Below, piece by piece: positions 7,815-16,711 of a stretch of 40,597 nucleotides of DNA. A model generated the notes under the pieces. The model ran no database searches. It was not told where the DNA came from and saw nothing but the letters and a program-made list of their open reading frames with translations. Within the stretch, counting starts at the first letter, position 1. Every line of letters starts with the position of its first letter. A program made the position numbers and the translations under genes. The stretch comes from Nitrospirota bacterium. Its GTDB lineage: Bacteria > Nitrospirota > Thermodesulfovibrionia > Thermodesulfovibrionales > UBA6898. The stretch is from the NCBI GenBank assembly GCA_021783515.1, contig JAJXTV010000033.1:1-40597 (forward strand), in the 5' to 3' direction.

Positions 7815-9401
7815 ATGAAGATAAGCACGAAATTAATGCTCATCATAGCCCTGGCCGCTGCCCTGATCGGAATAACGGCCCTTTCCGGCGTTTTTGCAAC
7901 GGCTAATATCCTTGAGAGCCAGATCAGGGAGAAGTTCGTGGCGGTATCCACCTATGCGATGGAGAAGGTCCACCGGATCTTCTCCCGAAGGTGCGAGGAT
8001 ATCGCGAAACTGGCAGCGGACCCGGTCATCATCTCGCGCCGTTCTGCCGTCGGAGAGATATCCGACAAGCTGAGAGAATACAAACGGCATTTCGGGTCCT
8101 ACGTTCCCTATTCTTCGATCTCCTTCTTCGACCTGCAGGGAAGGCGGATCGCCGCCACGGAAGGCAACGGAGGACGGTATGCATTCCCGGAAGATTGGGC
8201 CGGGATGTCGAAAGACCGCACCGTCCTTTTGCCTACAACCCGGCCGGAGCCGCACAACGGCAGGGCGTTTCATCTTGCGCATCTGGTCAGGGACGCAGGT
8301 GGGGCACCCTTCGGCTTCGTAGTGGCGGATATTCCGGTCGAATCCCTGCAGGAGATCGTCCGGCGTCCGCTCGGGCTTTTCAAGGTCGGCGGCGCATTCA
8401 ATGTAGACCTGATCGATGCAAAAGGCCTGATACTCTTTTCGACGCATGGCGGAAAGGGCGTTTTCGGGGATGTCTCGCCGCTCTCCACTGTAGCAGGGAA
8501 GACGCGGACCGGCAGCGGCTCTGGTGCAGTGCTCCTGCCGGGACCGTCGTCCGGCAAGAGGGGCCGCGAGATCGTCGTATTCGCCCGCGAGGAGGCGGAC
8601 GCGGCCTTCCCGGGCAACGAGTGGACGCTGATCATTTCCTTCCCCGAGAGGGCGGCGCTGGCGCCTCTCATGGAGTTGAAGAACAGACTGGCGCTGGTCT
8701 TTGCCTTGATCGGCTTTTTCGCCGCAGGTTTTGTCTTGATGCTCTCCCGGACCATCAGCAGGCCTCTGGCGAAATTAAGCCGCGCAATTGCCGAGGTCGG
8801 AAAGGGCAATCTGGACGCTGTCGTCGCGGTATCGTCCGATGATGAGATCGGCAGGCTTTCCCGCGTCTTCAACAGCATGGTGGGCGAGCTGAAACAGCTG
8901 CACGATCAGCTGCAAGACGCCGCGTCGGTAGACAGCCTGACCGGCGCATTCAACCGCAAGAGGATCGACGAGGTCCTGCATCAGGAAGTGGAAAGGGCGC
9001 GACGGTACGAGAGCCCCCTGTCCCTGATCCTGTTCGATCTGGACCACTTCAAGGGCATCAACGATACCCACGGCCACCTGAGCGGCGACTATATCCTGAA
9101 GACCGTGATCGGCATCGTGCGGGACAATATCAGGCTGACGGACCTTCTCGGCAGGTGGGGCGGCGAGGAATTCATGCTGGTGGCCCCGGGGACCGGCCCG
9201 CAGCAGGCGGCGGAGTTGGCCGACAAGATCCGGCGCTGCATCCAAAACTTTCCGTTTACGGCGGTCGGCACGGTGACCATCAGCTGCGGCGTTGCGGCCT
9301 TTCTGCCGGGAGACGCCTGCACCGACCTGATAGGAAGGGCCGATGACGCTCTCTACCGCGCCAAGGGCAAGGGAAGGAATGTCGTCGAGATCTTCGGGTA
9401 A
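7815..9401 (+). CDS. Membrane diguanylate cyclase (Cache-like sensor, HAMP, GGDEF)
   Basis: A 528-residue inner-membrane protein. TM1 is at about 7-29, a periplasmic Cache-like sensor of about 250 residues follows, and TM2 is at about 293-315. A HAMP domain (TISRPLAKLSRAI) follows, then a GGDEF domain. The active-site motif is GGEEF (449-453), so it should make c-di-GMP from two GTP. The RxxD inhibitory site RLTD lies exactly five residues upstream (440-443), so product feedback inhibition is expected. The start at 7815 has AGGAG upstream and gives a normal membrane start; the frame is open further upstream without homology. Two PilZ proteins in the same window are possible effectors. Confidence 0.9.
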   Translation: MKISTKLMLIIALAAALIGITALSGVFATANILESQIREKFVAVSTYAMEKVHRIFSRRCEDIAKLAADPVIISRRSAVGEISDKLREYKRHFGSYVPYSSISFFDLQGRRIAATEGNGGRYAFPEDWAGMSKDRTVLLPTTRPEPHNGRAFHLAHLVRDAGGAPFGFVVADIPVESLQEIVRRPLGLFKVGGAFNVDLIDAKGLILFSTHGGKGVFGDVSPLSTVAGKTRTGSGSGAVLLPGPSSGKRGREIVVFAREEADAAFPGNEWTLIISFPERAALAPLMELKNRLALVFALIGFFAAGFVLMLSRTISRPLAKLSRAIAEVGKGNLDAVVAVSSDDEIGRLSRVFNSMVGELKQLHDQLQDAASVDSLTGAFNRKRIDEVLHQEVERARRYESPLSLILFDLDHFKGINDTHGHLSGDYILKTVIGIVRDNIRLTDLLGRWGGEEFMLVAPGTGPQQAAELADKIRRCIQNFPFTAVGTVTISCGVAAFLPGDACTDLIGRADDALYRAKGKGRNVVEIFG

Positions 9402-9789
9402 CCGCCTGAGGATGAATCCTCCATGCAGCGGGACGAGCGCGATGCGACGTCGTCGAAAGATAATCGGCGAAAAATAGCCGGGACGAGGGTGAATTCGCCG
9501 GCCACTTTTCTGAATACGCTCGTTGCAGTCCTGACAGGGACGCTTTCCGGGGACAAGCCCGCCGCTCTATCGTAAATGCAGTCGTTCTTTTCATCAAAGC
9601 TGGCCGTCCTGTTCCCGGGGGAAGGAGGACATTATCCCGCCGGTTTGACGGGCCTGCCGTGCGGCATTGACTCCGGCGCACCAAATCTTTTAAACTTAAG
9701 GCCTCTGTTTGTTCAGACTCCTTCAGGGTATCAACCTTCGGACGTAGTTTGGCGAAGAGGACTTAAATCAATTGTGAGGTACGAAAACC
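9402..9789. other. Intergenic region before the S1 gene
   Basis: These 388 bases have no recognisable gene. The right half (from about 9660) holds a candidate sigma-70 promoter and a leader of about 90 nt for the S1 gene. The left half is coding-like in composition but has no frame with a plausible start and homology. Confidence 0.4.
9667..9696 (+). promoter_or_regulatory. Candidate sigma-70 promoter of the S1 gene
   Basis: TTGACT at 9667-9672 and TAAACT at 9691-9696 are separated by 18 bp in the last part of the 388-bp gap. The -35 matches five of six consensus bases and the -10 four of six. It would give a leader of about 85-90 nt. Confidence 0.4.
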
Positions 9790-11286
9790 ATGTCTGATGA
9801 AAATATCGAAAATCCCGATCGGGTGAATAATATCGCAAAGACCGACGTTGCGGTCGAGGCGAAGGAGAACTTCGCCGAGCTTCTCGAAAAGAGCGTCGGG
9901 CTGAAGGAAAGGCTCTCGCCGGGGCAGAAGGTGAAGGCGAGCGTGGTGAGCATATCGGGAGACCTCGTCTACATCGATCTCGGGGGAAAGAGCGAAGGGG
10001 TGGTCGATCTCAATGAGTTCATGAAGGAAGACGGCAGCTGCTCGGTGCAGGCCGGCGACGAAATAGAGGCGTACTACGTCACTGTCAGAGACGGGGTGAG
10101 AAGGCTGACTACTATGGTGAACGGGTATGCCGCCGTCACCCTTGCCGCGCTCAGGGACGCTTTCGAGGCGGGAGTGGCGGTCGAGGGGACCGTCAAAAGA
10201 GAGGTGAAGGGCGGTTTCGAGGTGACGGTAGGCGGTGTCCGGTGCTTCTGCCCCTTTTCGCAGATCGACCTGAAGGGCGGCCGCGAGGGTGGCCTGTTCC
10301 TCGGCAGGTCTTTCCCGTTCAAGGTCCTCGAGTTCGAGGAGAACGGCAAGAACGTGATCCTGTCGCGAAGGGCCCTGCTTGAGGGAGAAAGAAAAGCAAA
10401 AATTGAAAAGCTCAGGGAAACTCTTTCGGTCGGGATGGATGTAACCGCCACCGTCCGGTCGATACAGAATTTCGGGACGTTTGTCGATCTCGGCGGGGTA
10501 GACGGGCTGATCCCGGCGAGCGAGATTTCGTGGGACAGGGCAAAGCGGCCGGCCGACGCCATGACGATCGGCCAGGAGGTGACGGCGCGGATCATTGCGC
10601 TGGAATGGGAGAGAAACCGCCTTACCCTCAGTCTGAAGGCCCTGGAGCCGGACCCGTGGGCCGGCGTAAAGGACAGGTATACCGTCGACGGGAGGGTGAA
10701 CGGCCTGATCGTGCGGCTCGCCCCGTTCGGCGTATTCGTACGGCTGGAGCCGGGCGTAGAAGGGCTCATCCATATCTCCAACCTCGGAGCGGGCAGGCGG
10801 ATCAACCATCCCAAGGAGGTGGTCGAGGCCGGCCAGGAGGTGGAGGTCTACGTGCTCGGAGTGGACGAGGAAAACCGCAAGATATCCCTTTCGATGCAGC
10901 CCAAGGCGGCGCCGAAGGTCGTGGTACTCCCCGAGGTGGGGAAGGTGGTGGAAGGGGTTGTCGACAAGGTAATGCCGTTTGGTATCTTTGTCAAGATCGG
11001 CGACGGACTCTCCGGTCTCGTCCCGAATTCAGAAATCGGCGCCACTGACGGCGATCCGAAGCGCATATTCGCTCCCGGCGCCGCTCTCCAGACGGTCGTG
11101 GTCGACGTCGAGCAGGGCAGTGGCAAGATCAGGCTCAGCCGGAAGGCGCTGATGGACAAGAAGGTCAAAGAGGAGTACGCCGAGTATGTAGACACGGTCA
11201 AGCAGACCGAGGGAGGTTCCTCGGGACTCGGCAGTCTCGGGGATATCCTGAAGGCGAAGCTCCAGGAGAAGAAACTCGCGGGGTAA
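9790..11286 (+). CDS. Five-domain S1 RNA-binding protein (RpsA-like)
   Basis: A 498-residue protein built of five S1 (OB-fold) repeats at roughly residues 40-108, 122-192, 208-278, 293-364 and 378-450. Repeats 3-5 are the most canonical, with patterns such as FGTFVDLGGVDGLIPASEIS and FGVFVRLEPGVEGLIHISNL. It binds single-stranded RNA and is most likely ribosomal protein S1 or a paralogue, acting in translation initiation. E. coli S1 has six repeats, so the count is lower, but five-repeat S1 proteins occur. TGAGGT lies about 12 nt before the ATG. It is followed by a heptanucleotide repeat array and the convergent uvrB gene. Confidence 0.85.
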   Translation: MSDENIENPDRVNNIAKTDVAVEAKENFAELLEKSVGLKERLSPGQKVKASVVSISGDLVYIDLGGKSEGVVDLNEFMKEDGSCSVQAGDEIEAYYVTVRDGVRRLTTMVNGYAAVTLAALRDAFEAGVAVEGTVKREVKGGFEVTVGGVRCFCPFSQIDLKGGREGGLFLGRSFPFKVLEFEENGKNVILSRRALLEGERKAKIEKLRETLSVGMDVTATVRSIQNFGTFVDLGGVDGLIPASEISWDRAKRPADAMTIGQEVTARIIALEWERNRLTLSLKALEPDPWAGVKDRYTVDGRVNGLIVRLAPFGVFVRLEPGVEGLIHISNLGAGRRINHPKEVVEAGQEVEVYVLGVDEENRKISLSMQPKAAPKVVVLPEVGKVVEGVVDKVMPFGIFVKIGDGLSGLVPNSEIGATDGDPKRIFAPGAALQTVVVDVEQGSGKIRLSRKALMDKKVKEEYAEYVDTVKQTEGGSSGLGSLGDILKAKLQEKKLAG

Positions 11287-11313
11287 GCGCGCGGCCTCCG
11301 GCGGCTTTAAAAA

Positions 11314-11362
11314 GTGAAAGGTGATTGGTGAGGAGTAAGACGTGAGGTGTGAGACGTCGCTC
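11314..11362. repeat. Heptanucleotide repeat array (GTGANNN type)
   Basis: Seven consecutive 7-nt units can be laid end to end here. The first six begin with GTGA or GTAA (for example GTGAAAG, GTGATTG, GTGAGGT); the last is decayed (GTCGCTC). The array fills the gap between the convergent S1 and uvrB genes. It belongs to a family of similar arrays elsewhere in the window. Confidence 0.75.
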
Positions 11363-11419
11363 CCCGCCGTTTTTGTTGCCCTCTCCTGCTCCTTCCCTCT
11401 TCTGAGGCCCGGTCCCTGA

Positions 11420-13414
11420 CTATTCTTTCGTCCCTATTTCGATCATCTTCTTCCGCGCTTCTCTGATCCTATCCCTGATCGAAGCCGCCCTCTCGAAATC
11501 GAGGGCCTTCGCCGCCTCCTTCATCTCTTTTTCGAGGCGCTTCAGCGACTCGCCGTCAAGACGATACTCCGCCTCTTCCTCCGCCGCCGCGGGCACTGTC
11601 CAATAGTCCGATTCGTAGATCGAGCTGACGATGTCTTTTATGCTCGACCTGATCGTTTCCGGCGTGATATTCCTCTCCCGGTTATAAGCCTCCTGTATCC
11701 CTCTCCTTCTCGTCGTCTCGTCGATCGCCTTCTTCAGCGAGCCGGTAATGATGTCGGCGTAGAAGATCACCTCGCCGTTTACGTTCCGGGCCGCCCTCCC
11801 GGTCGTCTGGATGAGGGAGCGCTCTGAACGGAGGAAGCCCTCCTTGTCCGCATCGAGGATGGCAACGAGCGACACCTCCGGCAGGTCAAGCCCCTCCCTC
11901 AGCAGGTTGACGCCGACCAGCACGTCGAATGCGCCGAGCCTCAGGTCCCTGATGATCTCGACGCGCTGAAGGGTGTCGATATCTGAATGGAGATAGCGCG
12001 CCCGTATGCCGAGCTCGGTATAGTAATCGGTAAGGTCCTCGGCCATCTTTTTCGTGAGGGTGGTGACGAGCACCCGCTCCTCTTTCCCGACCCTCTTTCG
12101 TATCTCGCCCAGGAGGTCGTCGACCTGGCCGGCGACCGGCCGTACCGTAGGTTTGGGGTCGGTCAGGCCGGTCGGACGGATGATCTGTTCGACCACCTCC
12201 CCGCGCGACTTTTCGATCTCATACAGGCTCGGGGTCGCCGAGACGTAGATCGCCCGAACCACGCGCTTCTCGAATTCGGGGAACCTCAGCGGGCGGTTGT
12301 CGAGCGCCGAAGGCAGCCTGAAACCGAAATCTATCAGCGTCTGTTTTCGCGACCTGTCCCCCTCGTACATCCCCCTGATCTGCGGCACCGTTGCGTGGGA
12401 CTCGTCGATCACGATCAGAAAGTCCTCGGGGAAGTAATCGATCAGTGTGTAGGGCGGTTCCCCCGCCTCCCGGCCGCTCAGATGTCGCGAATAGTTTTCG
12501 ATCCCGTGGCAATAGCTGAACTCCTTCAGCATCTCGATGTCGAACCTCGTCCGCTCCTCGATCCTTCTCGCCTCTGCTATCCTGCCCTGCCGCAGGAACA
12601 CCTCGACGCGCTCCTTCATCTCCCTGTCGATCGCCAGCAGGGCCGACTCGATCCTGTCTTTCGGCGTGAGCCAGTGGCTGTTGGGGAAGATCGCGATCTT
12701 CCCCAACTTTCGAAGCCTGCGTCCGGTGAGAGGGTCCGCCTCCGCGAGGGAGTCTATGTCGTCGCCGAAGAATTCGACCCGGACCACTCTGTCGAGCGAA
12801 AAGGACGGATAGATCTCGACCACGTCGCCCCGCACCCTGAAACACCCCCGCTTGAAGTCGGTGTCGGCCCTGACGAACTGCATCTCGACGAGCCGCTCGA
12901 GGACCTCCTCGCGCCCCGTCCGCATCCCTTCTTCGAGCTGCAGATGCATGTCCATATAGTCCCGGGGAGAGCCGATGCCGTAGATGCAGGAGACCGAGGC
13001 GACGACGATCACGTCCCTTCGTTCGAGCACCGCCCTCGTTGCCGAATGCCGCAGCCGGTCGATGTCGTCGTTGATCATCGCGTCTTTTTCGATATAGGTG
13101 TCGGTGGTCGGCAGGTAGGCCTCAGGCTGGTAATAATCGTAATAGCTGACGAAGAACTCTACCGCGTTTTCCGGAAAGATCTCCTTGAACTCGCCGTAGA
13201 GTTGCGCAGCGAGAGTCTTGTTGTGCGCGATCACGAGGGTCGGCCGCTTCACCTTCTCGATGACGTTCGCAATCGTGAAGGTCTTCCCCGAGCCGGTCAC
13301 CCCGAGGAGGACCTGGTGCTTTTTCCCTTGCAGCACCCCGCGGGTGAGCTCTTCGATCGCGCGCGGCTGATCCCCCTTCGGGACGAAATTCGAGTTGAGA
13401 TGAAAATCGGACAT
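11420..13414 (-). CDS. uvrB: UvrB, excinuclease ABC subunit B
   Basis: A 664-residue protein of normal UvrB length. It has Walker A GVTGSGKT (about 38-45), the aromatic beta-hairpin [12 protein letters not shown] that inserts behind the lesion, and a DEAD-like IDESHAT motif. The helicase motifs [19 protein letters not shown] and GRAARN follow. A C-terminal UVR domain ([11 protein letters not shown]) contacts UvrC. UvrB receives damaged DNA from UvrA and recruits UvrC in nucleotide-excision repair. There is no good ribosome-binding site: the sequence directly before the ATG is a heptanucleotide repeat array. Lower-coordinate neighbours are unrelated, so it is probably transcribed alone. Confidence 0.97.
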   Translation of the reverse strand: MSDFHLNSNFVPKGDQPRAIEELTRGVLQGKKHQVLLGVTGSGKTFTIANVIEKVKRPTLVIAHNKTLAAQLYGEFKEIFPENAVEFFVSYYDYYQPEAYLPTTDTYIEKDAMINDDIDRLRHSATRAVLERRDVIVVASVSCIYGIGSPRDYMDMHLQLEEGMRTGREEVLERLVEMQFVRADTDFKRGCFRVRGDVVEIYPSFSLDRVVRVEFFGDDIDSLAEADPLTGRRLRKLGKIAIFPNSHWLTPKDRIESALLAIDREMKERVEVFLRQGRIAEARRIEERTRFDIEMLKEFSYCHGIENYSRHLSGREAGEPPYTLIDYFPEDFLIVIDESHATVPQIRGMYEGDRSRKQTLIDFGFRLPSALDNRPLRFPEFEKRVVRAIYVSATPSLYEIEKSRGEVVEQIIRPTGLTDPKPTVRPVAGQVDDLLGEIRKRVGKEERVLVTTLTKKMAEDLTDYYTELGIRARYLHSDIDTLQRVEIIRDLRLGAFDVLVGVNLLREGLDLPEVSLVAILDADKEGFLRSERSLIQTTGRAARNVNGEVIFYADIITGSLKKAIDETTRRRGIQEAYNRERNITPETIRSSIKDIVSSIYESDYWTVPAAAEEEAEYRLDGESLKRLEKEMKEAAKALDFERAASIRDRIREARKKMIEIGTKE

Positions 13415-13417
13415 TTT

Positions 13418-13445
13418 GTTAAAAGGTAACGGTTAAAAGTTAAAG
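13418..13445. repeat. Heptanucleotide repeat array before uvrB (GTTAAAA type)
   Basis: Four contiguous 7-nt units on the plus strand (GTTAAAA, GGTAACG, GTTAAAA, GTTAAAG) end 3 nt from the uvrB start codon. Seen from uvrB these are TTTTAAC-type units. The same word type, in the same orientation to the downstream gene, precedes the UDP-xylose synthase and galE genes. Confidence 0.75.
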
Positions 13446-13484
13446 CCGAGCTCGGTTACACCCCGCTCTTCACTTTTCATTGCC

Positions 13485-14429
13485 TCATCCCATCACCACG
13501 AGCGGACTCTTGAAAAGCTCGTTGCGCTGGGCCGAGCGGACCGTATTTTCGAGCAGCATCGAGATCGTCACCGGCCCGACGCCTCCTGGGACCGGCGTGA
13601 TAAGCGACGCCTTCTTCGAGACGGACTTGAAATCTACGTCTCCTGCGATCGAGCCGTCCTTGAGCACGCTGATCCCGATGTCGACGACGACCGCCCCCTT
13701 TTTCACCATTCCCGCCCTGATGAGCCCGACCCTTCCGGTCGCGGAGCAGAGGATATCCGCCTGTCTCGTCATGGCGGCGAGATCCTGCGTCTCCTTGTGG
13801 CAGACCGTCACCGTCGCCTCTTTTGCGAGAAACATCGTCGCCAGCGGCTTTCCGACGGCGAGACTCTTGCCGATGATCACGGCGTGCTTCCCCCTGACCG
13901 GCACCTTGTACCGGTCGAGAAGCCTGATCACGCCGAAAGGCGTGCAGGGCAGAAAACTCCAGAGCGAGAGGATCATCCTGGACTGCTGGTCCGCGTTGTC
14001 GCTGTCTTTTCTGAAGAGCTGAAACGTCGACTCGTCTGCCGCAAGCCTTCCGACGGAGATGGCGCCGAGGCCGTCGATGTCTTTTTCCGGTACGATGTGA
14101 TTGATGATCCTCCGCGGGTTCATATGCCGCGGAAGCGGCATGAGCACGAGGAGCCCGTGTATCCGCTCGTCCGTATTGATCTTGTTGACAAGGTTCAGGA
14201 TCTCGTTTGCAGTGACGGTCTGCGGAAGCCTGAACTCGTAGGCGGTCACGCCGGTCTTTCTGCAGGCGCTCAGCGTGGCCTGAAAGTACTGGACCGACGC
14301 CGGATTTTCTCCGACGAGCAGGAGCCCCAGTCCCACGTCGATGCCGATCCTGTTTAGTGTCGCCACTTCTTTTTTAACGTCCGCCCTGATCTCTTCGGCA
14401 AGCTTTCTGCCGTCAAGGATGGTTGCCAT
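13485..14429 (-). CDS. FolD-family protein lacking catalytic Lys and Gln
   Basis: A 314-residue homologue of FolD (methylene-tetrahydrofolate dehydrogenase/cyclohydrolase). Recognisable are VGENPAS, KDIDG, the PCTPFGVIRLL segment, the Rossmann region VIIGKSLAVGKP and TPVGGVGP-like TPVPGGVGP. The catalytic Lys in the YxxxK motif is Thr52 (YFQAT). The Gln of the QLPLP motif is Leu96 (VLMPLP). The HPxN after KDxDG is replaced by GAIS. About 20 extra residues (near 130-155) precede the PCTP segment. The NADP-binding part looks intact. Cyclohydrolase and probably dehydrogenase activity as in E. coli FolD are doubtful; it may act on another folate or serve another role. A GAGGAGG RBS supports the start. 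Confidence 0.82.
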   Translation of the reverse strand: MATILDGRKLAEEIRADVKKEVATLNRIGIDVGLGLLLVGENPASVQYFQATLSACRKTGVTAYEFRLPQTVTANEILNLVNKINTDERIHGLLVLMPLPRHMNPRRIINHIVPEKDIDGLGAISVGRLAADESTFQLFRKDSDNADQQSRMILSLWSFLPCTPFGVIRLLDRYKVPVRGKHAVIIGKSLAVGKPLATMFLAKEATVTVCHKETQDLAAMTRQADILCSATGRVGLIRAGMVKKGAVVVDIGISVLKDGSIAGDVDFKSVSKKASLITPVPGGVGPVTISMLLENTVRSAQRNELFKSPLVVMG

Positions 14430-14498
14430 GCATGCCTCCTCGGTCCGAGAGTTTTATCGCCAGGTGAGCTATTTACATTATAACAGAGTCCCGGCGGG

Positions 14499-14586
14499 CG
14501 AAAGGGGCAGGGAGAGGTAAAGACCGGGGCAAGGGAGAGACCGGGAAAGAGACAGGGGAATAAGAAGAGGGAGAGACGGAAGAGGT
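14499..14586. repeat. Polypurine tract, about 88 nt
   Basis: The plus strand is almost entirely A and G across this stretch, with only scattered C and T. It contains near repeats of GGGGCARGGAGAG and GGGAGAGACCGG. A pyrimidine run (TTCTTCTTTTCC, ending near 14600) follows directly and is complementary to part of the tract (GGAATAAGAAGA). The transcript of the upstream minus-strand gene could therefore fold here after its stop codon. Confidence 0.6.
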
Positions 14587-14611
14587 GTTCTTCTTTTCCT
14601 TTACCCGGTTG

Positions 14612-15292
14612 TTACCCGGTCTCCACTTCCGCGATAAACCGGTCGGTATCCGAAAGGTCCTCGAAGACCGCGTCCGCGCCCGCGGCGCGGAGCGCCCCGG
14701 ACGAGTAAGGCCCGGTCGCCACCCCTACTGCCTTTGCCCCGTAAGGCTTTGCGCAGTCGACGTCGCGGGGGGTGTCGCCTATCACGACACAGTCCTCAAA
14801 CCCCACCCTCACGGAATCCGCCTCATAAACCTTCCTTACCGCGACCGGAAGCAGCCTGTTCCTGTCTTCGGAGTCGTCGCCGTATGCGCCGACCCGAAAG
14901 TATGATGAAAGGCCATAGGCATCGAGCTTTATCCTCGCCCCTTCGCTGATGTTTCCGGTGAGAAGCCCGAGGATGCTCCCGCTGCGGGCGGCCAGCGTAT
15001 CGAGGGCAGTAAATATCCCCGGTTTGACATGGCCCTTGCCGAGCAGGACCGTTTCTTTGAGGTAACCGATATATGCCCTGAAGAATTCGGGGATGACGCC
15101 GTTTTCGCGGCCGATGCCGTGAAGGGCGAGTCCTTCCTTCAGTATCTGGAGGTCGGTTTTGCCGGCCATGCTTACCCCGCGGAAGGCGTTCTTCACCGAA
15201 AACATTTTTTCAAACGCAAGGCCGAGCGCCTTCGAGCCTGCGCCGCCGGAATCGATAAGGGTCCCGTCTATGTCGAAGAGAACGAGCCTCAT
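14612..15292 (-). CDS. HAD-superfamily phosphatase (phosphoglycolate phosphatase-like)
   Basis: A 226-residue haloacid-dehalogenase-like hydrolase. Motif I is FDIDGTLIDS near the N-terminus, with nucleophile Asp and acid/base Asp. Motif II is in LGLLTGN, and motif III/IV is in VVIGDTPRDVDCAK. The helical cap between motifs I and II is the C1 type seen in phosphoglycolate phosphatase and beta-phosphoglucomutase. The substrate cannot be set from sequence. The start codon has no clear ribosome-binding site. The gene is divergent from the DUF192 gene and upstream of the FolD homologue, separated from it by a polypurine tract. Confidence 0.85.
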   Translation of the reverse strand: MRLVLFDIDGTLIDSGGAGSKALGLAFEKMFSVKNAFRGVSMAGKTDLQILKEGLALHGIGRENGVIPEFFRAYIGYLKETVLLGKGHVKPGIFTALDTLAARSGSILGLLTGNISEGARIKLDAYGLSSYFRVGAYGDDSEDRNRLLPVAVRKVYEADSVRVGFEDCVVIGDTPRDVDCAKPYGAKAVGVATGPYSSGALRAAGADAVFEDLSDTDRFIAEVETG

Positions 15293-15338
15293 AATGTTAA
15301 CGATAACCAGAGAAGGTTTGCGAAGTCAATAAGCGTCT

Positions 15339-15357
15339 GCGGGACAGCCCGTCCCGC
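15339..15357. repeat. GC-rich hairpin in the divergent gap
   Basis: GCGGGAC and GTCCCGC form a perfect 7-bp stem with a 5-nt loop, upstream of both the HAD and DUF192 genes. There is no T-tract on either side, so it is not a standard terminator; it may be an operator or leader hairpin. Confidence 0.45.
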
Positions 15358-15538
15358 GTTCTGCGGAGAAGGGCCATGCTTCGGGAGGCCTTCGGCTGCC
15401 TTACGTGAAATGCCTGATAGCAGTGCGTATTCCAGGGTGATGTGCAGCGTTTTCGATTTCAATCCCCATATCCTTCCCCCCTTTTCCTTTTTGCATGCGC
15501 AGTGGGAATGACGGCGTAAAATGTGTATCATAAATACC

Positions 15539-15657
15539 GTGAGGAGTCAGGGGTGAGGAGCAGGAGAAAAAAGATCGGAGCGGGGTCAGAGGGGGTCACA
15601 CCTTACCTCTTGCGTCTTTCGCCTTACGGCTCACCTCTTACACCCTATGCCTTACTT
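15539..15657. repeat. Two opposed heptanucleotide arrays (GTGAGGA and CTTACNN types)
   Basis: Positions 15539-15566 hold four 7-nt units of GTGAGGA/GTCAGGG type. After 35 nt, positions 15602-15657 hold eight contiguous units of CTTACNN type (for example CTTACCT, CTTACGG, CTCACCT, CTTACAC). The second word type is roughly the reverse complement of the first, so the two arrays form an imperfect inverted repeat. Both overlap the N-terminal coding part of the DUF192 gene. Confidence 0.78.
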
Positions 15658-16155
15658 TCCGTGGCCGCACTTCTGCTTTTTTCAGTCCTTCCGGCCGCTG
15701 CGGCTTCGGGAGAAATGCCGAAAGAGGCGAAGATGACGATCGTCAGCCCCGGGGTCGACGGATCGGCCGCAACGGTGGCGCATTTCAACGTCGAGATCGC
15801 GGCGGGTGAAATGTCGGTCAGGAGGGGGCTTTCCGGCAGGGAAGCGATGCCTGAAGAAAACGGTATGCTTTTTCTTCTCGGAGAGGGGGAGTATTACTTC
15901 TGGATGAAGGGGATGAGGTATCCGCTCGATTTCGTCGTCTTCGACAGGAAGTCAAGGGTGATCGATATCATACCGGAACGTCAGCCCTGCGAGCGGTGCC
16001 CGTTGATCGCGATGCCGGAAGGGACGGGATATGTCCTGGAGATCAACGCCGGCCTCTCGAAGAAACTGGGCATACGGGCAGGGGATGTCTTTGAGATAAA
16101 ACAGGGAGAGAAGAGACCAGGCAGGCGCTCAGGGAGGGAGATGAAGGGTGGATAG
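15553..16155 (+). CDS. Exported DUF192 protein
   Basis: A 200-residue protein if started at the GTG at 15553, which has GAGGAG about 7 nt upstream. A TTG at 15610 is an alternative. A hydrophobic segment LLSVAALLLFSVLPAAAAS forms a signal peptide. The DUF192 domain (about residues 70-185) shows the family's MRYPLD and WMKGM motifs (YYFWMKGMRYPLDFVVFD) and a Cys pair in PCERCP. DUF192 function is not established. The basic N-terminal region is encoded by the heptanucleotide repeat arrays, so it is probably unconserved. The antiterminator gene follows after 22 nt, suggesting co-transcription. Confidence 0.8.
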   Translation: MRSRRKKIGAGSEGVTPYLLRLSPYGSPLTPYALLSVAALLLFSVLPAAAASGEMPKEAKMTIVSPGVDGSAATVAHFNVEIAAGEMSVRRGLSGREAMPEENGMLFLLGEGEYYFWMKGMRYPLDFVVFDRKSRVIDIIPERQPCERCPLIAMPEGTGYVLEINAGLSKKLGIRAGDVFEIKQGEKRPGRRSGREMKGG

Positions 16156-16177
16156 GCGAAGGTTCGGGAGAGTTTAT

Positions 16178-16711
16178 ATGGCGAGCTGGTACGCGATATA
16201 TACGAAGGTGAAATGCGAAGAGACGGTGGCCAGCTTGCTGAACCAGGCGGGGATGGAAACGCTCAACCCGAAGATCCGTATACGGAAGTTCTGGCGGGGC
16301 AGATACAGGGATTCAGTCGAGCAGCTCTTCCCGGGGTATCTCTTTGCCTGTTTCGACGAGGAAGAGGAGGGCCATCTGGCCAGGTATACGCGCGGGGTCA
16401 GATATGTCGTCGGGAAGGAAAGTCCGCTGATCGTTCCTCCCAGGATTATAACGGCCATACGGGAGAGGATGGAGGACGGCGTGGTGACGCCGGTCTGCGA
16501 GGAGTTCCGCAAGGGAGAGCGGGTCCTGATTAGGGAGGGTCCGTTCAAGGATTTCTATGGCGTCTTCGAGCGGAACATGCCCGGCAGACAGAGGGCGATG
16601 ATACTCCTCGATACCCTCTACTTCAGGCTCGAAGTCGAAAGCCGTTCGCTGGGGAAGATGGAACAGAAAAAGACCGGAGGGATAAAGGAAGGCAGGCAAG
16701 AGACGAGGTAA
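16178..16711 (+). CDS. NusG-family antiterminator (UpxY/RfaH type)
   Basis: The 177-residue protein has an N-terminal NGN domain (WYAIYTKVKCEETVASLL, LFPGYLFACFD, VRYVVG) and a C-terminal KOW domain (KGERVLIREGPFKDFYGVF). This is the architecture of NusG paralogues such as RfaH, LoaP and UpxY, which bind elongating RNA polymerase and help it read through long polysaccharide operons. The ATG at 16178 has GGGAGA upstream and begins the conserved domain. It directly precedes the sugar and glycosyltransferase genes, the usual place for such a regulator. The target operon is inferred from position. Confidence 0.88.
   Translation: MASWYAIYTKVKCEETVASLLNQAGMETLNPKIRIRKFWRGRYRDSVEQLFPGYLFACFDEEEEGHLARYTRGVRYVVGKESPLIVPPRIITAIRERMEDGVVTPVCEEFRKGERVLIREGPFKDFYGVFERNMPGRQRAMILLDTLYFRLEVESRSLGKMEQKKTGGIKEGRQETR

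Noticed and set aside
11987-13429. 480-codon plus-strand frame opposite uvrB
   Set aside because: uvrB is unambiguous on the other strand; the antisense frame shows no domain or ribosome-binding site.
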